DNA of 64,000 bases from Mastigamoeba balamuthi (lineage: Eukaryota > Evosea > Mastigamoebida > Mastigamoebidae). Location of the stretch: positions 327,364 through 391,363 of the forward strand of contig CACRSC010000014.1 in assembly GCA_902651635.1 (NCBI GenBank), in the 5' to 3' direction. The notes beneath the pieces were generated by a model. The model was not told the DNA's origin. It did not search any database and saw nothing but the letters and a program-made list of their open reading frames with translations. The translations under genes and the position numbers were made by a program. Shown one piece after another: positions 52,413-61,845 of this stretch (within the stretch, counting starts at the first letter, position 1; the number at the start of each line of letters is the position of its first letter).

Positions 52413-53516
52413 ATGTCTGCTGGCGTGGTGAGTACGGTGCTGGCGGCCGCCAACGAGTTCGTGGCCACGCAGCCGCTGGGCGCGACGCTGGTGGTGGGCT
52501 TCGCCCTGACCGCGCTCTACGTGCTGCACAGGCGCACCATCTGGGTCGCCTTGGGCCTCCTGGGCCTCGTCCCCATCAGCCTCATCCCCGTCTGGATGGT
52601 CTACAGCAGCCACTGGTGGTTCGCCTGGGTCAAGGTGTGTGGCCCTCTCCTTACCTTCCCCACCCTTGCTCCCCACACCGCCCGTGGGGGCGTCGGTTAT
52701 GCCTCTGTTTTTTGCGCAACGGCGGCACAAAAAAACACACCGAAGAAGCTCACGGGTTTTCGTGCGTTCTCGCGGTGACTCGACAGACTTTCTCCGTGTG
52801 CCTCGGCGTCTGGATCCAGGCCCTCCTCCGCAAGGTCCCCGCCAGCGTAAGTGCCTCTTTCCCCCTCCGCCTATTGTCGGAGCGGAAAAACCCGGAAAAC
52901 TGAACCCGCAGAGGAAACGCGCACTCACCGCGTCACCACACACCCTCGGACGTCCCCGCCACCGCAGAGGAACATCCGCGCGCTGTGGCTGTTCAAGTGG
53001 ACGGTCCTGCCGATGAACATCACCGAGGCCGTCATCGTGGACGCGACCAAGGGCGAGTACGTCAACGCGGCGGCCGGCGTGCTGCTGATCCTGGCCGTCG
53101 GGCTGCCGCGCTCGCACTCGATCGAGAAGGGCGACCCGCAGTGCTCGACGTCGTACGAGACTACCTGGGCGTGGATCCTGAGCTACACCGTCTGGAACTG
53201 GACCTTCACGGCGCATTACACGCCCGCGTCGCACCTCTCGGGCTTCGTGCTCAACCTGCTGCCCGCGCTCATCGCCTTCTGCTCCAAGAAGACGCGCTGG
53301 CTCGAGGCGCGCGCCATCACGCTCGCGGGGTTCTGCATCTACGTGCTCTTCAACCTCGAGTCGGGCTTCGCGCGGGCGTCGTGGCCCGAGTACGTCGAGG
53401 CGCTGGGCGCGGGGTCGACGTTCTGGGGCGCCGTCGCCTGCGCCCTCGGCGTCGTCGCCCTCGTCCAGAACGTCATGTGCGTCCTCCAGCCCAAGCCCCA
53501 GAAGAAGGAGCTCTAG
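52413..53516 (+). CDS. Multi-pass membrane protein with C-terminal KKXX-type signal
   Basis: Exons 52413-52634, 52787-52846 and 52968-53516 (phase 0) give 276 residues. About seven hydrophobic helices are visible (LVVGFALTALYVLH, VALGLLGLVPISLIPVWMVY, AAGVLLILAVGL, TLAGFCIYVLFNL, FWGAVACALGVVALVQNVM). A distinctive motif sits in the middle: STSYETTWAWILSYTVWNWT then FTAHYTP. The protein ends PKPQKKEL, i.e. Lys at -3 and -4, which fits a COPI-dependent ER-retrieval signal. I do not recognise a named family with confidence, though similar uncharacterised bacterial membrane proteins may exist. Confidence 0.75.
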
Positions 53517-53972
53517 GATACCTCTAGGACCGTCCCTTGGGTCGAGGTGTGAGTGCACGCTCGCGTTTTCGCCCTTGGCGGGGGCAGAGCCGGCGGGATG
53601 TGTCCCTTCGGGCCCCTCTCTCAGCACCAATACAAACGACTATTCTGTACCACAGGCAGATTCAGAGCACAGGCGTCAACGCTACCCCCTTCCTCCTCGC
53701 ACTGCGCCTTCTGAACAGGGAACTGAACGATACTCGCGAGTTTCAGGCAATTCGAGGCTGCGATTTTTGATGTATGGCGGGAATGCGGGAAACCTAAGGA
53801 GATGCCTTCAAAAGCGGCGGCAGGTGTCCAGACTACCCCGAGGACACGCACAATCAAAGTAAAGCGAAGGAGGGGCCTGTGATCCGTTGCGAACGGTTTA
53901 GAGGCAATTGTTGCGCCGGTACATTTACACAATCGGTCATTCCACGCCCTCGCACTGCGGGCGAGGGGAAAC
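53517..53972. other. Intergenic region between convergent genes
   Basis: About 450 bases; nothing recognised. Confidence 0.4.
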
Positions 53973-54938
53973 TTAGGGGGTCGGCGGGGGCGTCAGGGAG
54001 CCCGAGAGCCCGAACGGGGTCGACCACGAGTCCATCGGCCCGTTCTCGCGCAGGCGCTCGAGGTTGTCGCGGGCGAGCTGGTTCTCGGTCGTCTGCAGCT
54101 GCACCTGCCGCGCGAGCGACCCGTTCTCGCCCGTCAGCTCACGCGCGTCTCGAGGTCCGTGATGTACTGCTTCTGCCGCTCCCTGAACATCGCGGCGGCC
54201 TCGCGGTTCCTCATGAGCCTGCGGCGCGCGCGCCGTGCGAAATCAATCACAGCGGTGAGAAAATCGGCGCGAGAATGAAATCCGGCGAGAAGGGCACCTG
54301 CGCTGCTTCTTGAGGGCGCGCTCGTCCTCGTCCTCGTCCTCGCGCTTCGGCGCTATGGAATCGTCGAATGCACAGGCGAGATCGCGGGTGAGACGCGCTG
54401 TCCGCGGCTTCGTAATACTCGGGGGCTCCGCAATTACTAAGCAAAAAAGCCGCCGACTCTCACAACGGCAGACGGCACGAGACAGAGGACTGCGCGTACC
54501 ATCAGGCGACGTGTCGGGGCAGCTCCTCTTCCTCCCCCTCGACTTCGGCTTCGGCTTGGACTTCTCCCTACGGTTTCCCCCATCCGATAGTGAGAACCGC
54601 ACGCAGAACTCCCCTACCAGGCTCGTTATTCTCTGTGCGTACATGGTCACCGAGGCGGCCGCCGAGGGTGCAGGCGCGCTCGGGGGCGAGTTCGAGACCG
54701 CGGAGGTTGTCGAGCTCGAGGACGAGGGCGAGGTCTCGGGGACGGCGGGGTCGAACTCGATCTTGACGTCCCAGAGGCCCGGCACGGCGTCGGCGGCGAT
54801 GCCGCTGTCGAAGTCGAGGGCGGGCATGAGCGAGCCCGCGGGGTTGTCGATCGCGAGCGCCTCGGGCACGCCGCCCTGGTCGTCCTGGTCGTAGACGCTG
54901 AACATGGGCTCCACCATCTCGGGCTCGGGCTGCGACAT
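53973..54938 (-). CDS. bZIP transcription factor with a frame problem in the zipper
   Basis: Exons 54938-54643, 54567-54500, 54352-54298 and 54218-53973. The N-terminus is acidic (MSQPEPEMVEPMFSVYDQDD), followed by a Ser-rich stretch and basic patches (KSKPKPKSRGRKRS). The basic region is formed across the last intron: KKQRRLMRNREAAAMFRERQ, with the conserved N-x2-A-A-x2-x-R spacing. After DLETRV the frame runs into TGA; the zipper continues in the next frame as ELTGENGSLARQVQLQTTEN and LARDNLERLRENG to a stop at 53973. Either about 1 or 4 bases are missing, or a 38-nt intron (GTGAGC...GGCAG, phase 0) is removed. No DNA target can be inferred. Confidence 0.7.
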
Positions 54939-55495
54939 GGTCTTCGTTTGTTGGACAGCGCTCGGGCTTCTCTGCGGTTAAAAGGAGGGTTGTGCTGTTC
55001 GCTGGGAGCTGTTCAATGAAAAAAGCGGCCAGACGCCCCCGGGTGCATTCGGTGACGCAACAGGAACGGATATTGGTTTCTTGAGAAATTCCTAGTGCAC
55101 ATTGGGAAATCGAGAAATCGTACTGTGACCTTTGAGCATAGTGAGGAAGGACAACACAAGGAAACTCGGGCAGCGACCCAAACAGACGACGGACCGGCGG
55201 TTCATCACGGCAGAGCCTTCCGGTACCAAGGCCGACAGCACTGCATAGCGTACGACTGCTGGAATTGGTGGGGTTGCTCAGACTGAAACCAGCACGAGAA
55301 ACAGAACCGAAAAAGGACAAAATTGAACTCTCACCCAGTTTACTCAAAGAGTAGCAGCGATACACGTTCCAATTTGCGCAGGCGATTACAATAACCGGCG
55401 TGGTGCAGTCCCTCGATGGTCTGTCTGCCTTATTATACAGCACCACCGGCATGCGAACGTGTCTCGTTTATGAACATCACGCGGAGTGCGTGTGG
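54939..55495. other. Intergenic region
   Basis: About 560 bases. The part from about 55384 belongs to the phosphatase-gene duplication. Otherwise nothing recognised. Confidence 0.4.
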
Positions 55496-56745
55496 TCAAT
55501 GTACAGCGGCCTCGGGAGCGATATGTACAGACAACCTCTTCGCATTGAAGTGCTTGAGGGCGCGCACGAACCCTGCAGACAAACAGAGGGCACCGCTTAG
55601 CACGAGCGGCACAACTGGCAAGAGGCGGCACGCACCGGGATTGGGGTTGGCAACGGGCCTGCACGCCCGTACCCACTCGATGGCCGCGGTGGCATTGACT
55701 CCCCGCAGCACCATGACGTAGGCCGCAGCGAGCGTGGCGGACCTGCTGATGCCGTAGGCGCAGTGCACGAGGACTTTTCCGCCCTTTCGGCGCGCCTGCT
55801 CGACAAACTCCACAAACTGCCTGAAGTGCTGCGCGATGTCGTAGGCCGGCGTGTCCAGCGCCGGGAACCACACGGTCGTGCAGTTCACCGCAGCCTCGTC
55901 GTACTCGGCGTCGGGCACGTCGCCCCTGGCGTTGGCCACGTGCGTGATGCCCAGAGCCGAGGTCCAGGCCCTCGCGGTCCACCCGCCCAGGTACAGCAGC
56001 CCGGGGACCACCTCCGACGGCATCACGCGCATAGGGCCCGGCAGCACGCGGCCCCCGGGCGCGTACCACAGGTCGCAGCCGTAGCGCGATATCCACTCGC
56101 TCTCCGAGGCCGCGAGGACCGCGCAGGGCTGAGCTGGGTGAATCTTGCGGGCCAGGGCCTCGCGGTGGCTGCCAGCCCCGAATACGAGCACCACGATGAG
56201 CTGCGAGACCCGCTGCGGGTCACAGAGCGACCTGCTGACGGACGAGAGTAGGTCCGCGGCCGAGCGGGGGGTCGGGGCCGCCAGGATGGCCTTCGCCTTG
56301 AGTAGGGACAGGTGGACCGACCCTCGGATGCGCCCGGACTCGAAGCAGCAGCGATCGCGCATGTCCACGACCAGGGCGCTGTCGTCGGCCAGGGCGTTGA
56401 ACAGGTCCGTGCAGCCGAGCCGCTGCGGGTTGACGCTGGAGGCCAGACGCCCGTGTGCAATGCCCATGACACTTTCGGCTGCACTAGCATATAACAGAAT
56501 CGCTAATGCTCGATCATGCTCCAGAAATAGAGTCTCTCGACGTGTTTCACCGAAATTCCTGTTTGACTATCGAATTCGATTCTCGACTGACCTTTGAAGG
56601 GCGCATATGTAGGGGAAATGTATGTTTGTGTTCTTTTTCGGCGGCAACAGAGTAGCCGACCCGAAGGCTTACTATCCTCATTCGCATTCTCCCCTTTGGA
56701 TACCTTGGGGCACGCGCTCCCTCGCCGTCCCGTCTTACAGGTAGC
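55384..56745. repeat. Duplicated segment, copy 1
   Basis: About 1.36 kb nearly identical in order and sequence to 59712-61103. It covers the whole phosphatase gene plus about 110 bases beyond its 3' end and about 280 bases upstream. Coding parts differ only at scattered positions; flanks have small indels. Confidence 0.85.
55496..56467 (-). CDS. Rhodanese-like plus dual-specificity phosphatase, copy 1
   Basis: Exons 56467-55636 and 55572-55496 (phase 1) give 302 residues. The N-terminal half resembles a rhodanese/Cdc25-type fold (LFNALADDSALVVDMRDRCC, FESGRIRGSVHL) with no obvious catalytic Cys loop, like MAP-kinase phosphatase docking domains. The catalytic half has the DSP signature HCAYGISRSATLAAAYVM (Cys nucleophile, Arg) and general-acid loop PALDTPAYDI. 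Splicing restores the classical ending RPVANPNPGFVRALKHFNA. The architecture fits an MKP-like phosphatase. Its duplicate lies about 4.3 kb away. Confidence 0.85.
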   Translation of the reverse strand: MGIAHGRLASSVNPQRLGCTDLFNALADDSALVVDMRDRCCFESGRIRGSVHLSLLKAKAILAAPTPRSAADLLSSVSRSLCDPQRVSQLIVVLVFGAGSHREALARKIHPAQPCAVLAASESEWISRYGCDLWYAPGGRVLPGPMRVMPSEVVPGLLYLGGWTARAWTSALGITHVANARGDVPDAEYDEAAVNCTTVWFPALDTPAYDIAQHFRQFVEFVEQARRKGGKVLVHCAYGISRSATLAAAYVMVLRGVNATAAIEWVRACRPVANPNPGACRLLPVVPLVLSGALCLSAGFVRALKHFNAKRLSVHIAPEAAVH

Positions 56746-56956
56746 AACAAGCGCATTATCTTCGTCTCGCATTTTTTGCATATTTTTCCCATTTGTGTTC
56801 AATTGTGTCCCTTCTATACTGAAACTTAATGCACCACTGTATTTCGATAAGAGATTTCACCTATGATTCGCACACGTGCTCATCAGCAGAGCAAATTTGA
56901 GAACTGTTGTTTGGGTGCTGCGTGGAAGCCCCTGCAGGGGGGAAACGCGATCTTCG
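56468..56956. other. Intergenic region, partly duplicated
   Basis: About 490 bases between two minus-strand genes. Its first 280 bases belong to the duplicated segment; compared with copy 2 there is a small indel just before the start codon. No gene seen. Confidence 0.4.
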
Positions 56957-58210
56957 TTAGTCGTCGTCGTCGTCGTTTGCCCGCGCCGAAAGAACGGATA
57001 CCGGGAGCCTCCATTGCGCAAGGGGATTGACGGTGTATTGCGTGCTCAGAAGCCAGATCATGTGGTGCAACACGCTCGATGGCAGCGATGGCCAGCTCTT
57101 GCCCATCCTGTTGATCGTCAGCAGCATGGTTCGCACCGCGTCCTTGAACTCCTTGGGGAAGCACTGTGTACGGTGTGCGCGGCTGTCAGTGTGCTGCCGT
57201 CGAGTGCTGGGGAGGGCGCTTCTGTTCACACTTGAGCGGACCTTGTGATTTGCCGTCGACCACACAATCGAGCTACCCCACTGCGTGAGCACCGCGTTCT
57301 GGTCGAGCGTGAACCCCGGGGCCACTTCGACCAGCTCCGACATAGCAGCGTCGGCCCGCTGCCTGGCCGCCCGCTCCGCAACCTCGTCGTCTGCGGGCGC
57401 GTTCCTGGCGCTCTGCCTTGTGCTGGCCACGGCGGCCACGGCCTCTTCCAGGCGGGTCCTCCACAGCTCGATGTCGTGCCTGCCGACCAGCAGCACCCGC
57501 TCGAGCAGGTCCGGGTGCAGGCAGTCGGAGAGCGCGAGAGCGTGTATAGAGAACCTCGGGAACATCAGCGTGATGTTGGAGGTGTCGCAACGCTCGCTGA
57601 CCGAGGAGCCGTTGGAGAAGGACGTCAGACGGACGTCGGACATCTCGACGGCGAAGAGCGGCGTGCCGTTGGGGAACATCTGGCGCTGGTCGCCGTTGTT
57701 CCTGCCGTGCCACTGCCTGTACGAGGGGAAGACCACGAGCGCCGCCTTGGGCAGGATCGACCTCGCCAGGATGGCCTGGTAGCACGCGCGCAGCGACGCC
57801 GCGTCCTGGTCGACGGCGACGGTCATCTCCGAGGCCTTGGTGCACTCCATCAGCTCCATCCTGCGCCGTCTGAACTTGACCCGCGGGCCCAGCCGTACGT
57901 GCTCCTTCTCGAGGTCCGCGTCTGACAGCTCCACCAGCACCTCGCCGTCGACACCCGCCTCGGCCAGCCCCGGGGCGATGTCCGAGAGGCCGACGCGCGA
58001 GAGCCACGCAGAGACGTCGGGGACCGACCACTGGCGGACGTGGGGCGGGTAGCGCTGGTCCGGGGTCATCGCACTGCCCGTGCAGTGGTCGTAGATGCCC
58101 GGTGGGGCGGACCAGGTCCACATGGATATGTTGATCACGATGGGCTCCGAGTGCGTGTCCAGGTGCACGAACAGGAAGCCGGTCCGAGAGGGGAAGATGG
58201 GAAACGACAT
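56957..58210 (-). CDS. SAM-domain protein
   Basis: Exons 58210-57242 and 57163-56957 give 391 residues. Residues about 55-125 are a SAM domain: VRQWSVPDVSAWLSRVGLSD, GVDGEVLVELSDADLEKEHV, LGPRVKFRRRRMELME. The middle is unassigned. After the intron a helical region (CFPKEFKDAVRTMLLTINRM, LPSSVLHHMIWLL) precedes an Asp-rich C-terminus (RANDDDDD). The intron (57164-57241) keeps the same frame, so an unspliced product would also be open. SAM domains mediate protein or RNA interactions; nothing more specific can be said. It lies between the two phosphatase copies. Confidence 0.7.
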   Translation of the reverse strand: MSFPIFPSRTGFLFVHLDTHSEPIVINISMWTWSAPPGIYDHCTGSAMTPDQRYPPHVRQWSVPDVSAWLSRVGLSDIAPGLAEAGVDGEVLVELSDADLEKEHVRLGPRVKFRRRRMELMECTKASEMTVAVDQDAASLRACYQAILARSILPKAALVVFPSYRQWHGRNNGDQRQMFPNGTPLFAVEMSDVRLTSFSNGSSVSERCDTSNITLMFPRFSIHALALSDCLHPDLLERVLLVGRHDIELWRTRLEEAVAAVASTRQSARNAPADDEVAERAARQRADAAMSELVEVAPGFTLDQNAVLTQWGSSIVWSTANHKVRSSVNRSALPSTRRQHTDSRAHRTQCFPKEFKDAVRTMLLTINRMGKSWPSLPSSVLHHMIWLLSTQYTVNPLAQWRLPVSVLSARANDDDDD

Positions 58211-58402
58211 CCGCGGGCGGTTATTGCACTCTCGACTGTGCGTCTTAACTACAGAAAACTTGTGCACACAAGTATCTGGCCCGTGACACGTGATTAACCA
58301 TGAAATTGTTTTAGCAGGTTTCAGAGAAAAAAAAACCTCCTGAAATGTGGGAATCGGTCCCATAGGCAGTGTACGAGCAAACAGCACACCATCGGGCAAC
58401 CT

Positions 58403-59110
58403 CTATTGATTCCTTGGGCGAGTGGTTCGTCGCGTGCGCAGGCTGCCCTGTAGGAGGCGCAGGAGCGGCGGGAGTTGCGCCGCATTTGCCGTGTCCGCCC
58501 CGATCTTCTGGATTTCCTCGCGGAGGTCGTTGGTCCTGCGCTCAAGCGTCTCCACGGAGTTCTCGATGGGGGAGAGCTCCTGCGTGGTCTTCTCCGAGAC
58601 GAGGTGGCGCTTCAGCACGCTGGGGAACGTCTCCTCCGTGCGGATGATCACCTTCCGTGGATCTTGGCCGCGACGAGGACACTCTCGAAAAGAACGTCAG
58701 GCGCCGGAACACCGCCTTCACGCGGTGGTCGTCCAGAAGCTCCAGCTGGTTGACGTCAGAGAGTTTGCCGAGGTGCTCCAGCAGCGCGTCGACCTTGGAG
58801 TAGAACGCGCGTGACCAGCTTCGAGTGGACTTCAGCGGAAAATAAGCGTGAAGGATAGGCAAGGTGAGGCAGTTGGCGCACTGTCTTGCTTCATCTCTTC
58901 AATCATCATGGCCGACTTGAAGTGGGTCAGGCACGTATCGACGAGCGACCACATGGTGTCGAGGTCGTCGGCGGACACGTCGAACTTTGAAATGCTGCAC
59001 AGGCTCCTCGGCGATGCGATGCCGCAGAACGGCCCTTGTTGCCCATCACAGGCGAGGCGGGCGCGGCCGCGGGCTCTGGGCACCTCGCGTAGTACGCCAG
59101 CGACTGCAGC
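58403..59110 (-). pseudogene. Decayed DOCK/DHR2-like fragment
   Basis: The end reads RTEETFPSVLKRHLVSEKTT, then ELSPIENSVETLERRTNDL, which resembles the last lobe of DOCK-family DHR2 exchange domains. Upstream pieces are LEHLGKLSDVNQLELLDDHR, then RLTFF, ESVLVAAKIHG and KVIIRTEE, which lie in three different frames with no introns between them. Further upstream is SKFDVSADDLDTMWSLVDTC. There is no start and the catalytic parts are missing. I read it as a pseudogene; the family assignment rests on the short C-terminal motif. Confidence 0.5.
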
Positions 59111-59711
59111 TTTTAGACGGTGACATGCGGTTGTCCTCGTGGCTGTGGTCGTGGTGGCCACGCGCCCCTCGCTCCTGAGGCGGCTGTCCTGCCTCCGCCG
59201 CCGCAGGTGTGCCCCGACCACCTTTTAGTGTGCCCAAATTTTGCGCACGCACAGATCGCGCCGCAGCTCGTGGACACTCGCGGGCCTCAGCAGGCGCCGA
59301 GCCAGCCGCCCGCGCCTCCACAGGTGAGCTCGCTCCAACGGCAATTTTGTCTCACGCATGTGACCACAGCTCGCGGCCACTCCCACTGGGCCTCGGACGC
59401 AAGCCCGGGCAGCGCAGGCGGCAGCGCGGGCGGTGCGGGCACCGCAGGCGCCAGCGTAGGCAGGCGCCAGAGCAGGCTGCGGCACAGGCGGCAGCGCAGC
59501 CACGAGTACAAGTGCAAGCGCAGGTGTCAGTCCAGGCACGAGGGCAGGGGCCACCGCATCCACGAGTGCAACTGCAAGTGCAGCAACGAGCGCAGACGCG
59601 AGAGCAGGAGCCGGCGCAGGCGCCAGCCCAGGCAGCAGCAGCACAAGCTCGAGTGTCCACCAAAGTGACAGCTTTAGGTCAACGACGGGGCAGTGACAGG
59701 TCGGGTCAAAG
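59111..59711. other. Non-coding stretch with low-complexity repeats
   Basis: Positions 59393-59660 are built from imperfect, short gcaggcgccag- and gcgcaggcg-like units, giving spurious Gln/Ala- or Cys-rich open frames on both strands. Nothing else recognised. Confidence 0.5.
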
Positions 59712-61103
59712 TGATTACAATAACCGGTGTGATGCAGTCCCTCGATGGTCTGTCTTATTACAACACCACTGGCATGCGAGCCAGTGTCTGGCTTATGAAC
59801 ATCACTCAGAGTGCGTGTAGTCAATTCACAGCGGCCTCGGGAGCGATTAGTACAGACAAACGCTTCGCATTAAAGTGCTTGAGGGCGCGCACGAACCCTG
59901 CAAACAAACAGAGGGCACCGCTTAGCACGAGAGGCACAACTGGAGAGTTGAACAAGAGGCGGCACGCACCGGGGTTGGGGTTGGCGACGGGCCTGCACGC
60001 CCGTACCCACTCGATGGCCGCGGTGGAATTGACTCCCCGCAGCACCATGACGTAGGCCGCAGCGAGCGTGGCGGACCTGCTGATGCCGTAGGCGCAGTGC
60101 ACGAGGACTTTTCCGCCCTTTCGGCGCGCCTGCTCGACAAACTCCACAAACTGCCTGAAGTGCTGCGCGATGTCGTAGGCCGGCGTGTCCAGCGCCGGGA
60201 ACCACACCGTCGTGCAGTTCACCGCAGCCTCGTCGTACTCGGCGTCGGGCACGTCGCCCCTGGCGTTGGCCACGTGCGTGATGCCCAGGGCCGTGGTCCA
60301 GGCCCTCGCGGTCCACCCGCCCAGGTACAGCAGCCCGGGGACCACCTCCGACGGCATCACGCGCATCGGGCCCGGCAGCACGCGGCCCCCGGGCGCGTAC
60401 CACAGGTCGCGGCCGTAGCGCGATATCCACTCGCTCTCCGAGGCCGCGAGGACCGCGCAGGGCTGAGCTGGGTGAATTTTGCGGGCAAGGGCCTCGCGGT
60501 GGCTGCCAGCCCCGAATACGAGCACCACGATGAGCTGCGAGACCCGCTGCGGGTCACAGAGCGACCTGCTGACGGACGAGAGCAGGTCCGCGGCCGAGCG
60601 GGGGGTCGGGGCCGCCAGGATGGCCTTCGCCTTGAGTAGGGACAGGTGGACCGACCCTCGGATGCGCCCGGACTCGAAGCAGCAGCGATCGCGCAGGTCC
60701 ACGGCCAGGGCGCTGTCGTCGGCCAGGGCGTTGAACAGGTCCGTGCAGCCGAGCCGCTGCGGGTTGACGCTAGAGGCCAGACGCCCGTGTGCAATGCCCA
60801 TGAAACTTTCTGGTTCACTAGCAAATAACAGAAATGCTCTATCCCCGCTCCAGAAATAGAGTATCTCGACGTGTTTCACCGAAATTCCTGTTTGACTATC
60901 GAATTCGATTCTCGACTCTGCGTGTCCGACCATTGAAGGGCGCGTGTAGGGGTAATGCATGACTATGCTCTTTTTACGTCGGCAACAGGGTAGCCGACCC
61001 GAAGGCTTACTATCCTCACTCGCATTCTCCCCTTTTGGTAGACATCCCGCCTGGGGTGTGCCTTGGCACGCGCTTCCTCGCCGGCCCGTCTTACCGGCAG
61101 CCA
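59712..61103. repeat. Duplicated segment, copy 2
   Basis: Second copy of 55384-56745 in the same orientation, containing the second phosphatase gene and its flanks. Confidence 0.85.
59821..60801 (-). CDS. Rhodanese-like plus dual-specificity phosphatase, copy 2
   Basis: Exons 60801-59970 and 59897-59821 (phase 1) give 302 residues, the same length as copy 1. The signature HCAYGISRSATLAAAYVM and the spliced ending NPNPGFVRALKHFNA are retained. A few residues differ, e.g. VVDMRD in copy 1 is AVDLRD here, ARAWTSALG is ARAWTTALG, VHIAPEAAVH is VLIAPEAAVN. Here the frame upstream of the start is open to 61158, but in copy 1 that region is frameshifted, so I keep the shared Met (MGIAHGRL) as the start. 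Confidence 0.85.
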   Translation of the reverse strand: MGIAHGRLASSVNPQRLGCTDLFNALADDSALAVDLRDRCCFESGRIRGSVHLSLLKAKAILAAPTPRSAADLLSSVSRSLCDPQRVSQLIVVLVFGAGSHREALARKIHPAQPCAVLAASESEWISRYGRDLWYAPGGRVLPGPMRVMPSEVVPGLLYLGGWTARAWTTALGITHVANARGDVPDAEYDEAAVNCTTVWFPALDTPAYDIAQHFRQFVEFVEQARRKGGKVLVHCAYGISRSATLAAAYVMVLRGVNSTAAIEWVRACRPVANPNPGACRLLFNSPVVPLVLSGALCLFAGFVRALKHFNAKRLSVLIAPEAAVN

Positions 61104-61845
61104 CAGGCATCTGCTCATCGTCGCCACGGCCGGAGTCTTGAGCCTGCCCCGCGGGCATTCTCTGCAGGTGTCCAGATGCGGCAGTGTGAAGTGCCCGAGG
61201 TCAAATCGGCCTTTGCCCGCCAGCTCGCCAAAGATCTGATCTCAAATTGGTCTCGGACCCGAAACCGCTGGAAATTGTAGTTCAATGTTCAAGATCCCCC
61301 AAAGACAGTGAGGACAGTTCAGATGGCCATGTGTGAAGGGTGTGCAGATCCTTATTCCTTCAGCAGCGAGTGCGAAACGGGCCAGCCCACGTCAATCGCC
61401 GTGGGTTCGCGATTTGCGAGGTAAACAGTCATCGGCCTCAACAGCAAGACGTAGGCCAAGGTCCATTAAAGTGCATCGATTGAGTCGAGCCCTTCTTGGC
61501 ACAGCAACTCGGATCCCGCGTCAGGGACAGGGGTGATGGGCGTTCAGAAGACTGAGGATCACCAATCTCAGTTGATGATGTGATGACAGCTGTTGTCAGG
61601 GCCCGTGTGGAGATCTCCGTACTTCCGTACAGCTCAGCTATATCCCGAGTAAGAAGCCGAAGGAGTCTGGATTACAGAAGAGGGTGAATCAAGTCCCAAT
61701 GAGCTCAGTGGGTCCAGCACTGCTAGAGGAGCCGTTATGCGCGCAAATATCTGGGAATCTCTCTGTGATACGTCACCAACGGCGCTTGAAAAAAGCCCAC
61801 AACACAACAACGGCACAACGCAACGGCAGCAACCGCCCAACAGCG
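60802..61845. other. Intergenic region
   Basis: About 1 kb between divergent genes. The first 300 bases are duplicated flank; the rest shows no supported gene. Confidence 0.4.

Noticed and set aside
55573-55635. Reading through the phosphatase intron as coding (ACRLLPVVPLVLSGALCLSA)
   Set aside because: Splicing from GTGCGT to TCTGCAG restores the typical DSP ending NPNPGF-x-R-x-L; the hydrophobic stretch is intron.
59352-59663. Cys-rich minus-strand frame resembling a small toxin or metallothionein
   Set aside because: The cysteines arise from the gcaggcgccag-type tandem repeat read in one frame; no signal peptide, start context or conserved spacing supports a protein.
60802-61158. 118-codon N-terminal extension of phosphatase copy 2
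   Set aside because: The same upstream region is frameshifted in copy 1 although the rest of the gene is preserved, so it is not under coding constraint.
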